Assembly: GCA_021156365.1 (NCBI GenBank)
Contig: JAJNDK010000005.1
Location: forward strand, 288,478 to 352,477
Direction of reading: 5' to 3'
From: Bacteroidota bacterium
GTDB lineage: Bacteria > Bacteroidota > Bacteroidia > B-17B0 > Aurantibacillaceae
Length of the DNA stretch: 64,000 nt
Shown here: piece by piece, positions 44,601 through 49,294 of the stretch
How the letters are laid out: each line of letters opens with the position of its first letter
Numbering within the stretch: position 1 is the first letter of the stretch
Made by a program: the position numbers and the translations under genes
The notes under the pieces: generated by a model
What the model was told of the DNA's origin: nothing
Database searches by the model: none
Seen by the model: only the letters and a program-made list of their open reading frames with translations

Positions 44601-44664
44601 AAAACATCAGCACCGGTGAGATCATTAATAAGAGAAATATCAGAAACTGTAGTTGTCTTTTCAT
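32575..44664 (-). CDS. Giant SprB-repeat adhesin, T9SS type B substrate
   Basis: 4029 residues. Signal peptide MKRQLQFLIFLLLMISPVLMFS, then about 420 residues of beta-rich N-terminal region (HIVGGTLNYVHNGGSSYTVTFKLFRDC, similar to other large Bacteroidota surface proteins). From about residue 440 there are roughly forty SprB repeats of about 75 residues (CFGGSNG..TGGT.PYTY.W.PGG..., GTYTVTVTD..GC). They are organised in four-repeat modules: an aligned Cys codon recurs every 918-921 bp from 42109 to 34756. Two PKD domains (NFGDGTTS, DFGDGTQS) and a gliding-motility-associated C-terminal sorting domain (last 100 residues, FPNVFSPNPDG...MQIFNRWGE) close it. SprB of Flavobacterium is the mobile gliding adhesin; a surface adhesin role is inferred here. 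Longest gene of the window. Confidence 0.92.
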   Translation of the reverse strand: MKRQLQFLIFLLLMISPVLMFSTHIVGGTLNYVHNGGSSYTVTFKLFRDCSSGTASFPGTVTISVRGLNGAAFTPSKDFVMSLGPVTNVPSTLPPCATQPNPLPCTQQGIYTTTVTNLPSVPGGYHLYYQLEARNLTLTNVNASGNNVGSSFYAFIPEQTVVYNEDFTLANGTTVDNGATAWSIANGVPAPASASVNANLFRTTGADNGTVTWTSQLINISTLGRTAVAVALTENGTLENNDSIKVFYSLNGGPLTQFALNGSMVDDFNGGATATQNNLIGNTLQIVIRVRYGGSSPSSEEYNWDNVYVSGSNSNPTFTLFPPLFLCLNTPFTFNHAATDVDGDSLVYELYAPYNGDNASPGGLDPTFPGNTATFTPITFLGGYSTLQPLGGSSLTLNSSTGLLTGTPPALGQYVVGILVKEYRNGVYLSSTLRDFQFNVVNCPQTLGVAIGPQNPTICFGSTSTTLTANGSGGQPPYTYLWNGSVPTQTITVGVGTYSVTITDNSGCQSFAFVTVTAFTAAIDANTGPNRNVCRTLPSQATAITGTVTGTSTGIWTGGGGTYSPNTTTLVNMVYTPSAAELTAGFANLILTTTGNGTCPLDDDTIRINYIPFTGTVTPTATPVNCFGGTNGGAAVTVAGGQSPYTYSWNTSPAQTTPTVSNLSPGTYSVTITDAIGCTQQTPVTVAQPPILAATATGSIASCSGGSITAGASGGTGPYTYLWAPGGQTTATATGLTTGSYTVTVTDSKGCTATASTSVTPPAAMSVSVAGTSPNCFSGANGSATATITGGLGPFTYNWTPSGGTAATANGLAAGNYTVTVTDSRTCSATGTVTITQPTQLTASATATNETCDYSNNGTATATAGAGTPGYTYLWAPGGQTTVTATALAAGNYTVTVTDSKGCTRQAFASVTQPATLAATLGSQTNVNCNGGNNGSVTASGTGGTPGYTYLWAPGGQTSATATSLASGTYTVTVTDTRSCTGQATVTITQPTLALSATTTFTNVACNGGNTGTITAAPTGGTAPYSYLWAPGGQTTATVNNLIAGSYTVTVTDSRGCTTTATRTLTQPTALNVSLAGTDVNCFGGSNGAITSTVTGGTPAYSYTWTPGGATSSNVTGLIAGTYTVSVRDNQNCTRTASLTITQPTTITVSATPTAETCDYSNNGSVTAAPSGGTPGYTYLWAPGGQTTITATGLAAGNYTVTVTDSKGCIKTANAAVTQPAVLSMTFGGQTNVSCLGGNNGSVTATGTGGTPNYTYSWMPGSLSGASVTGLAAGTYTVNITDSHACTGQNTVTITQPTLALSATTTFTNVACFGGSSGTITATPVGGTAPYSFLWAPGGQTTATVNSLVAGTYTVTVTDSKGCTTTSTRTLTQPTALNVSLTGTDPSCFGGTNGSITSTVTGGTTAYSYTWTPGGATSGNVTGLVAGSYTLSVRDNQNCTQTASVTITQPSTITVTATPTGESCDYSNNGSAAAVAAGGTPGYTYLWQPGNQTTATATGLAAGNYTVTVTDSKGCIRTQTAAVTQPALLSMTFSGQTNVSCNGGNNGSVTAVGTGGTPNYSYTWMPGALSGASVTGLAAGTYTVNISDANACAGQGTVTITQPTLALSTSTTFTNVSCFGGNNGTITATPSGGTAPYSFVWAPGGQTTATITTLVAGTYTVTVTDSKGCTTTATRTITQPAVLNVSLVGTDVSCFGGSNGTITSTVTGGTAAYSYTWTPGGSTASNVSGLAAGSYTVSVRDNLNCTQTASLTITQPITLTVTTTPTAETCDYSNDGSISSAVTGGTPAYTYLWAPGGQTTAIATNLTSGSYTLTVTDSKGCVRAAVTNVTQPAPVSTSFGSQTNVSCFGGNTGSVAVTGVGGTPNYSYSWMPGSLSGSTAMGLAAGTYTVTVTDAHMCTGLGTVTITQPAAMLTVSGTSTPVSCFEGTNGTVSANGAGGTTPYVNYTWMPGNLVGQNISNLPADSYTVTVTDNNNCTASNTIVVTEPAAMVATMGSISSTCSGTNGFASTSVSGGAGGYTYQWFPSGGTGSTTIPIGSGAYTVQVTDANGCTVQNSVNVNDNTGPSASIFATTNVTCNGGSDGTATVGVVGGFGTLTYNWTPTGGNGPVATGLVAGTYTISVIDQNGCESLATTSPPVSEPPAIVIGISTVPATCFGSANGSASAVATGGTGALSYLWLPGNTTGSTVSGLAAGIYTLQVTDANSCVKTATFSITQPASSLSVSASATNVSCFGGSNGTASSTVSGGTAPYAFTWMPGSLSGQNVSNLTAANYTINVTDFKGCTTSNSISVTQPAAVSLATGSTNSTCNNPNGSAFVNASGGTGGYTYSWSPGGQITSIISSVAPGTYTVLVNDANSCPATAMVTINNTGGPVVTVDATNNPTCNGAANGTAVTSVTGGTGAISYSWAPSGGTGSIGNNLSTGIYTVTATDQNGCQSQATTTMMTEPAPLFISLATIPVTCFGGGSGTVSSTVAGGTPGYTYFWLPGGATSATVNGLNADTYTLQVTDANTCISSQTIVVTQPSAALSVSATSTNVSCFGGSDGTASSVVSGGTTPYTFEWMPGTISGQDISNLIAGTYTINITDFNGCTTANSISVTQPGAVALTTSSSNSTCGNPNGSATVNATGGTGAYTYFWSPGGQATNTINGIEPGTYTVLVNDANSCPATAMVTVSNTGGPVVTVDATNNPTCNGAANGTAVTSITGGTGIITYSWTPSGGTGSVGNNLSTGVYTVTATDQNGCQSQATTTMMTEPAPLFIDLTSTAVTCFGIGNGTAASTVAGGTPGYNFLWLPGGQTSGTVNGLIAGTYTLQITDANTCIASQTVEVIQPASSLSVSASSTNVSCFGGADGTASSVVSGGTGPYTYEWMPGTISGQDIANLVIGTYTINVTDFNGCTATNSVTITQPSAVSLTSGSTNSTCGDPNGTASVSASGGTGAYTYFWSPGSQATASISGVTSGSYTVLVNDANNCSATTTVTISNTAGPVVTVTGITDVTCNGAADGTATTSITGGTGTINYSWAPSGGTAATGTGLAPGIYTVTATDANSCESAATTTVITEPPAISVNVTTTVVACFGGNTGTASAAAAGGTTPYTYLWLPGGATGATVSGLSANTYTVRATDGNGCILNQPFTITEPSAALAVNITTTAVSCFGGGDGTATANVSGGTAPYDYSWAPVAGNSVTLINLSAGNHTVTVTDDQGCVSSSTITVSEPAAALTATGSSSTVNCFNGTDGTALVTPAGGTPNYSYQWSPSGGTAQTASGLSSGIYVVTVTDAKSCSTSVSIDVVQPEDLTGTLPAIDATCGLANGSIGSQITGGTVPYAYSWSPGGAITPAINGLNAGSYTLVVTDAHNCVATFSTSITNTLPVLATVTANNPALCFGTATGSATINITQGTAPYTINWLPFGGTAATATGLSAGTYTATIMDSIGCTDSITTATITEPTQLSVSIDSITNVLCNGQANGTITVVPSGATPNYTYAWAPVASSLPTVSGVAAGTYSVTVTDQNSCSLTVSMTVTEPAVLSSAVSSTINPLCFGELGSTSVTVSGGTIPYAYNWTSSPPQSGSTMEDEPAGTYTCTITDLNGCTIISTATITEPTQVVTLAGPDAIMCLGNPGSLTASATGGTGTYSYVWMTPPTLTSGTLPLNLTVTETYTVTAFDQNNCAGIPDTVIANVYDLNQSSILATGDSLICPGGTAAVFVQVNSINTGPLTYSWTNLSGTGPGAYLVTPGVPTTYVVTVSNPCGSVIKDSITVSFNPPPTIVLLADTNKICAPDSIHFTDASITGNVNDPINSWFWNFGDGTTSTLENPSHQYQNPGSYNVSVVVQTQGGCINNNATAPFNIQAYSYPTAAFSVNSSSLTLPYDQLICTNQSSPTLGTTYVWDFGDGTQSTLTNPHHSYNAIGNFNVQLVAISSHGCPDTVSHELVTDADVQFPNVFSPNPDGPSGGSYNPFDLSNDVFFPFASGVIDYKMQIFNRWGELIFESTDVKIGWDGYYRGKLCPQDVYIYKAYLKLNNGKEYDKTGDITLLQ

Positions 44665-44834
44665 ATTTCGGGCTTAATATCAGAATGAGGTTTCGTTACA
44701 GCCTCATGTTACGTTTAATTCTTAATAAGGTTTCTTTATCCGGCTGTTTAAAGTTGCTTATGCTAATATACGTAGCAGGCAGTCAAAACAGTTGTATATA
44801 TCTATTATTTCTTCATTATTATCATATCCTCTTC

Positions 44835-46487
44835 TTATTCAAGCACTTTGATCCAGGCATCCCCTATTCCGGATTTGTGGAGCTCTTTGGCAGCATTGAT
44901 CGCCTCCTGTTTGGTAGAGGCTTTTTTTGTATACACGTAATTATATTGCTTCGAGTTGGAATACATCCAGTTACTGGAACCAAAGCCATTGTTTTTGAAT
45001 CGTTTGGCTTCATTAATGGCAAAATCCTGGTAAAAAAATGTCCCAACCACTACATAAAATCCTTTCTTAGGTGTTCCCCCCGAAGCGTTTTTATAATCCG
45101 CTGCAGGGGATGTGATCACCCATACATTGTCTTCCATCACTTTTGTCGAGGCCGGATCGGATGAAGGACTGGTAGTGGAATTGCTTGTATTATCGTTGCC
45201 TGCATTCGTGTTGGGAGTATTCGTGTTCTTATTGTTATTTTTACCCGTATTGTTATTAGCCGCCGAAGTATTCGTATTGTTTTTGGAAGTATTCTGATTG
45301 TTGGAAGCAGTGTTCGTTGATGCGTTTTGATTGTTCGATGTATTGTCGTTGGAAGAAGTGTTGTTCGAATTAGGATTAGCACCTCCGTTGTTAGAATTGG
45401 TATTGGCCTGCTTTATCTGTTCCTGTGCTACCCTCAATTGCTCCAGTTTTGCAGTAAGTTCCTTTATTTTGCGGTCGTTTTCCGTAATTTTGTCTTTGCT
45501 CAGATCCAGCTCATGATGCAGGCTGTCCAGTTTATGGTCATAGTCTGTATTCGATTTGGTCGTCGGCTCATGTTCTTCTTCTTTTTTATTCCTTCCAAAC
45601 CTGTAGTTCACCATGATCTCGTGGCTTAGCCCGGCATAGTTCGCAAGATTGCCTGTTATGAATTCATAGGAATAACCGATGTCCAGGCATTTGCTCAAGG
45701 TAATACCCGCATTGGCAGAGACGGCATAGGCACTTTTGTAAGTAGCTCCTAACCAGAATTTATTTTTCCAGGAAAACGTAAGATTGCCATCATATTGCAG
45801 CGGCGTATTTGGTACAATCCGTGCAAGGAACTGCGGAGCAAGATACATTTCCTTTTCTTCCGACAGGGTAAACCTGTATTTGAGCGATGTGATATAGTGA
45901 CGCTCCTGTCTGTATGACGCTTTAATGCCGGAAGCATTATCCAGGTAATTTATTTTATTTCCCAACAGCTGCGGCGCGGAAGCAGCCAGCTCCAATCCTT
46001 TCCATCCGAACACTAAACCTGCGTTCCCGTCGAAAGTTGTTTTCTGCTGGGCGGAAAAGAACAAGGTAAGATCTGTATACGATTCGGATACGGCTTTCGT
46101 ATAATCGATCGACTGGTTGATAACCCCTGCTGACAAGCCCAGCGAAACGTAAGTCTCTTCGTTGATATTAAAACGGTACGAATAGGCAAGCGAGCCCCCT
46201 ACTCTACGGTTGATCCCTCTCTTATCGCTGATCAGGTTAAGCCCGAGTCCGATCTTTTTTTCCCTTACTGCGCCATCCAGCGTAAAGACATTCATCTGCG
46301 GGGCATTGCTGAACCCTGCCCATTGCGAACGGTTCAGTAACATTGCTTCTGTCGAGCCGCTATTTCCTGCAAAAGCAGGGTTATAAAAGAACGGTTTGTA
46401 GAAGTAATGATTGTACATACTTACCTGCTGTCCGTATATATTCATCGAAACAACAATACCTGCAAGTATGTAAATTATTTTTTTCAT
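44835..46487 (-). CDS. PorP/SprF barrel fused to coiled coil, Asn-rich linker and SPOR domain
   Basis: 550 residues. Signal peptide MKKIIYILAGIVVSMNIYGQ, then a PorP/SprF barrel (about 21-300; QQVSMYNHYFYKPFFYNPAFAGNSG). After it come a coiled coil (about 320-360, HKLDSLHHELDLSKDKITENDRKIKELTAKLEQL), a long Asn/Thr/Ser-rich linker (about 365-450) and a C-terminal SPOR-like domain (about 470-550, GFYVVVGTFFYQDFAINEAKRF to IGDAWIKVLE). Such a fusion could tie the T9SS barrel to peptidoglycan. It starts directly at the stop of the type B gene and lies 170 bp before the giant adhesin. Operon partner. Confidence 0.85.
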   Translation of the reverse strand: MKKIIYILAGIVVSMNIYGQQVSMYNHYFYKPFFYNPAFAGNSGSTEAMLLNRSQWAGFSNAPQMNVFTLDGAVREKKIGLGLNLISDKRGINRRVGGSLAYSYRFNINEETYVSLGLSAGVINQSIDYTKAVSESYTDLTLFFSAQQKTTFDGNAGLVFGWKGLELAASAPQLLGNKINYLDNASGIKASYRQERHYITSLKYRFTLSEEKEMYLAPQFLARIVPNTPLQYDGNLTFSWKNKFWLGATYKSAYAVSANAGITLSKCLDIGYSYEFITGNLANYAGLSHEIMVNYRFGRNKKEEEHEPTTKSNTDYDHKLDSLHHELDLSKDKITENDRKIKELTAKLEQLRVAQEQIKQANTNSNNGGANPNSNNTSSNDNTSNNQNASTNTASNNQNTSKNNTNTSAANNNTGKNNNKNTNTPNTNAGNDNTSNSTTSPSSDPASTKVMEDNVWVITSPAADYKNASGGTPKKGFYVVVGTFFYQDFAINEAKRFKNNGFGSSNWMYSNSKQYNYVYTKKASTKQEAINAAKELHKSGIGDAWIKVLE

Positions 46488-47864
46488 CTATTTCTTTCGT
46501 AAAATATCCACCGAGCCTTTGAGCAGTGTGGACGAGTCGGAGAATTTCAATACATAATAATAGGTTCCGTCCGGCAGATCCGAGCCATTATACGTGCCTT
46601 TCCAATCGTTGATATACCCCTTTTTCGAGTATACTTCCTGACCGTAAATATTATAGACAAACACCTCGTTGGTAGGGAAATACAGGATATCCTCTATGAA
46701 CCAGGCATCATTTACACCATCACCGTTCGGGCTGAAATAATTGGAAGCCGTGCCCGTAAAGGAAGGCTGATTCACGATCACTAAAACCGTATCCGTATTG
46801 ATACAACTATTTGCATCTGTTACCACAAGTGTGTAAGAAGTAGTTCCGCCGGGACTCGCAACAGGCGTATACACGACAGGATTATCAAGACCTGCTATCG
46901 GTAGCCAGAATGGAGTTCCGGTGCCGACACCGTTCAGCTGAACCGATTCTCCTGCCATGATAGTCGTATCCGTTCCGGCATTTACCGGAGCAGGTGGCGG
47001 AAAAACATTCAGTTGCAGGGCAGCTGTGGTATCAGGCGGGCAGGTTCCGTTCTGCACAATGGCAGCATAGGTTGTATCGTTTATCAGGCCCAGATATGGC
47101 TGAGTGGTGGTGGTATTGGTTACTGGTGTCCAGCTAAGCCCGCCATTCGCAGATGACAGCCATCCCGTAACTGCGCCCGTATTCCCCGATAAATTGATGG
47201 AACCGGAATTGAGATAATAACAAACCGTATCATTTCCCGAAAATGCCAGGCTACCGCTCACAGAGGGCGCAAGGATCACAACACTGGCCTGCGTGGATGT
47301 ATCGACAAAACACATTCCTGTATTCTGCACCACTACTTCGTAAAGCGTTGTTTGTGTTACCCCGCTGTATGAATGCGTGGTAGTAGTATTGGCAATGCTG
47401 GTCCAGGTAGCTCCGCCGTCGGTCGACGATTGCCAGTTGAGTATCGTTCCGATGCTTCCTGCTAATGTCAATGTTCCTGATCCGCTGGTGCCGCAAAAAC
47501 TATTGCCTCCGCTGAGCGTTCCCGGAACAGTGGGTTGATTGATGGTAACACAGGTAACGGTTGAAGTATCGGCCGGCCACCCTGTAAGCTGAACAACAGC
47601 CCTGTAGCAGGTAGTTTGGGTGAGGTTGAAATAACCCTGGTTGGCCAGTGTGTTGACAGGCGTAACCCAGTTCCAGCTGAGCCCTCCATCTATGGAAAAC
47701 TGCCAGTTGACTACACTTCCTGTATGGCCTGCCAATCCGAGGAACCCGGAATTGGTATAGGTACAGTAGGTAGTGGCGCCGGTTGTATTGCCTCCTACGG
47801 ATTGTGCATGGAGGTCCGTGCTTAAGACATACATCAAAACAATTAGCATCCTAAACCATTTCAT
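46488..47864 (-). CDS. T9SS type B surface protein with three Ig-like repeats
   Basis: 458 residues, first gene of the minus-strand adhesin operon. Signal peptide MKWFRMLIVLMYVLSTDLHAQ. Three related repeats of about 85 residues share the pattern NWQxSxDGGLSW...TTxxYxAVVQ (VVNWQFSIDGGLSW, ILNWQSSTDGGATW, VTGWLSSANGGLSW). A fourth, Ig-like domain follows (APVNAGTDTTIMAGESVQLNG). The last 90 residues are a type B (CHU) C-terminal domain: NYFSPNGDGVNDAWFIEDI, VYNIYGQEVYSKKGY and LPDGTYYYVLKF. It is expected on the cell surface via T9SS. The next gene begins 1 bp after its stop. A promoter lies upstream. Confidence 0.9.
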   Translation of the reverse strand: MKWFRMLIVLMYVLSTDLHAQSVGGNTTGATTYCTYTNSGFLGLAGHTGSVVNWQFSIDGGLSWNWVTPVNTLANQGYFNLTQTTCYRAVVQLTGWPADTSTVTCVTINQPTVPGTLSGGNSFCGTSGSGTLTLAGSIGTILNWQSSTDGGATWTSIANTTTTHSYSGVTQTTLYEVVVQNTGMCFVDTSTQASVVILAPSVSGSLAFSGNDTVCYYLNSGSINLSGNTGAVTGWLSSANGGLSWTPVTNTTTTQPYLGLINDTTYAAIVQNGTCPPDTTAALQLNVFPPPAPVNAGTDTTIMAGESVQLNGVGTGTPFWLPIAGLDNPVVYTPVASPGGTTSYTLVVTDANSCINTDTVLVIVNQPSFTGTASNYFSPNGDGVNDAWFIEDILYFPTNEVFVYNIYGQEVYSKKGYINDWKGTYNGSDLPDGTYYYVLKFSDSSTLLKGSVDILRKK

Positions 47865-47891
47865 ACAGAGCCCTCAAATTTTTTCGGGAAC

Positions 47892-47923
47892 CAAATATAG
47901 ACAAATTAGGGGTGATTATTCAA
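47892..47923 (-). promoter_or_regulatory. Promoter of the T9SS adhesin operon
   Basis: Minus strand TTG (47923-47921), 21-nt spacer, TATATTTG (47899-47892), matching the Bacteroidota -33/-7 layout. It lies 27 nt before the first ATG of the operon (47864). Confidence 0.5.
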
Positions 47924-48145
47924 CTTTTTTTTAAGTAAAATTCTTCCGAAAATCCTCAAAAAATGAGGCTTCGGGCAAAAATAATTTATTCTCCGTTTAC
48001 GATTTATTAAAGAAAAAATTATATATTAAGAAGATTCCCAAAACGAGAGCCCAAACCCCTGTGATTCTTGTTTTGATAAAAAAATTCTTTCTTAAATTTT
48101 CTTAAAACCCTTTATTTTCAATACCTACAGAGCCTCTATCGCTTG

Positions 48146-48161
48146 TGGCACCCTATTGGCA
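48146..48161 (+). promoter_or_regulatory. Candidate sigma-54 promoter
   Basis: TGGCACCCTATTGGCA: GG and GC are 10 nt apart as in TGGCACN5TTGC, with one mismatch in the -12 element. It lies 35 nt before the ATG at 48197, giving a leader of about 25 nt. RpoN is encoded at 18788. Confidence 0.45.
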
Positions 48162-48196
48162 AAAGGTTTGGCATGTTAACCAAAAATATATCTGTT

Positions 48197-49063
48197 ATGA
48201 AAAAGTATCTTTTAATTCCCATAGCTGCATTCATGCTCGCTACTTCATCCTGCGATAATTCCTTCGAAAAAGAATTTGCCGACAAAGTAACGAGGCAGCG
48301 CGATTCCATGGCTGCTATTATCAATCAGCAGGAATCGTCTATTGATGAATTCGTGAATTCCTATGTAGAGATCCAGCAAAATCTCAGCACCATCAGTGAG
48401 AAAGGAACCAATATCGAGCGTACGATGAAAGGTGATGCCGTCATTAAAAGTGATATGAAAAAACGCATCAACGATAATATCGCCGAGATCAAAACAATGA
48501 TGCAGGAGAACAAGGAAAAAATTGCCGCATTGAATAAAAAGCTGAAATCATCCGGCAAAAAAAATGCGCAACTGGAAAAACTGATCGCATCACTGAACGC
48601 GCAAATGGTAACAAAAGACGAGGAAATCGCTTTGCTGAATGTTCAGATCGAAAAACTGAATATGGATGTTGACCGGCTTACCTCTTCCGTAAACGATCTT
48701 ACCGCGCAGAACACTACACAATCTGAAGTGATCAGCACACAAACGAAAAACGCACATAAAGCTTATTATGTGATAGGAAAACGGAAAGAGCTGGAAGAGA
48801 AAAAAATATTAGCGCGCAAAGGCGGAGTATTAGGAATAGGCCGCACCAATACGGTGAGCCCTACACTCGACAATTCCAAATTCACACAGATCGATTATAC
48901 GCAAACCACAGCGATGACAGTAGAGAGTGAAAATGCGAAGATCATTTCCGTTCACCCTTCCGATTCTTATACCATCGAAAAAGGAGAAGACGCATCAACA
49001 ATCCTCATCAAGGATCCGGAAAAATTCTGGAGTGCATCCAAGTATCTTGTGGTGGTAAAATAA
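48197..49063 (+). CDS. Coiled-coil lipoprotein, Cbp1-like
   Basis: 288 residues from ATG 48197; an upstream TTG-type start (48143) would lie before the promoter-like site. Signal MKKYLLIPIAAFMLATSSC with lipid Cys19. Residues about 25-200 form long heptad helices (MKKRINDNIAEIKTMMQENKEKIAALNKKLK, LNVQIEKLNMDVDRLTSSVNDLTAQNTTQ). The C-terminal domain HKAYYVIGKRKELEEKKILARKGGVLGIGRT, then SHPSDSYTIEKG-like and PEKFWSASKYLVVVK, resembles the Bacteroidota group annotated as Cbp1-family collagen-binding adhesins. Binding activity is not shown by sequence. A strong terminator follows. Confidence 0.8.
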   Translation: MKKYLLIPIAAFMLATSSCDNSFEKEFADKVTRQRDSMAAIINQQESSIDEFVNSYVEIQQNLSTISEKGTNIERTMKGDAVIKSDMKKRINDNIAEIKTMMQENKEKIAALNKKLKSSGKKNAQLEKLIASLNAQMVTKDEEIALLNVQIEKLNMDVDRLTSSVNDLTAQNTTQSEVISTQTKNAHKAYYVIGKRKELEEKKILARKGGVLGIGRTNTVSPTLDNSKFTQIDYTQTTAMTVESENAKIISVHPSDSYTIEKGEDASTILIKDPEKFWSASKYLVVVK

Positions 49064-49162
49064 GAAGTGTTTGCTCAACTGCTCGTTTAACAGGATTTTC
49101 AACGCTCAGTACTTGTAAATCGACTATCTAATTCCATTCAGCAACAGGTAAAAGCTGAATTT

Positions 49163-49193
49163 AAAACCGGGAGGCATTTCTTCCCGGTTTTTT
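49163..49193 (+). terminator. Rho-independent terminator after the Cbp1-like gene
   Basis: AAACCGGGA (49164-49172) pairs perfectly with TCCCGGTTT (49182-49190), 9-nt loop, and the T run continues to 49193. About 100 bp after the stop. Confidence 0.75.
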
Positions 49194-49211
49194 CATTTAT
49201 GCGTCCTTTTC

Positions 49212-49241
49212 GACCACTTACCAATTCGTACCTACCACTTT
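49212..49241 (+). promoter_or_regulatory. 21-bp-spaced direct repeats, candidate LytTR operator
   Basis: ACCACTT begins at 49213 and again at 49234, a spacing of exactly 21 bp (two helical turns), typical of LytTR-domain binding sites. The sequence lies upstream of the LytS/LytTR gene pair. The same word with the same spacing occurs three times at 63884-63931. Confidence 0.45.
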
Positions 49242-49276
49242 TAAGGTGGTGGTTTTGTTTTTCAGATAAACATAGC

Positions 49277-49284
49277 TACTTTCG
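49277..49284 (+). promoter_or_regulatory. -7-like promoter element of the LytS/LytTR operon
   Basis: TACTTTCG, one mismatch from TAnnTTTG, 10 nt before the ATG at 49295. Confidence 0.35.
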
Positions 49285-49294
49285 TTCGTAGCAT

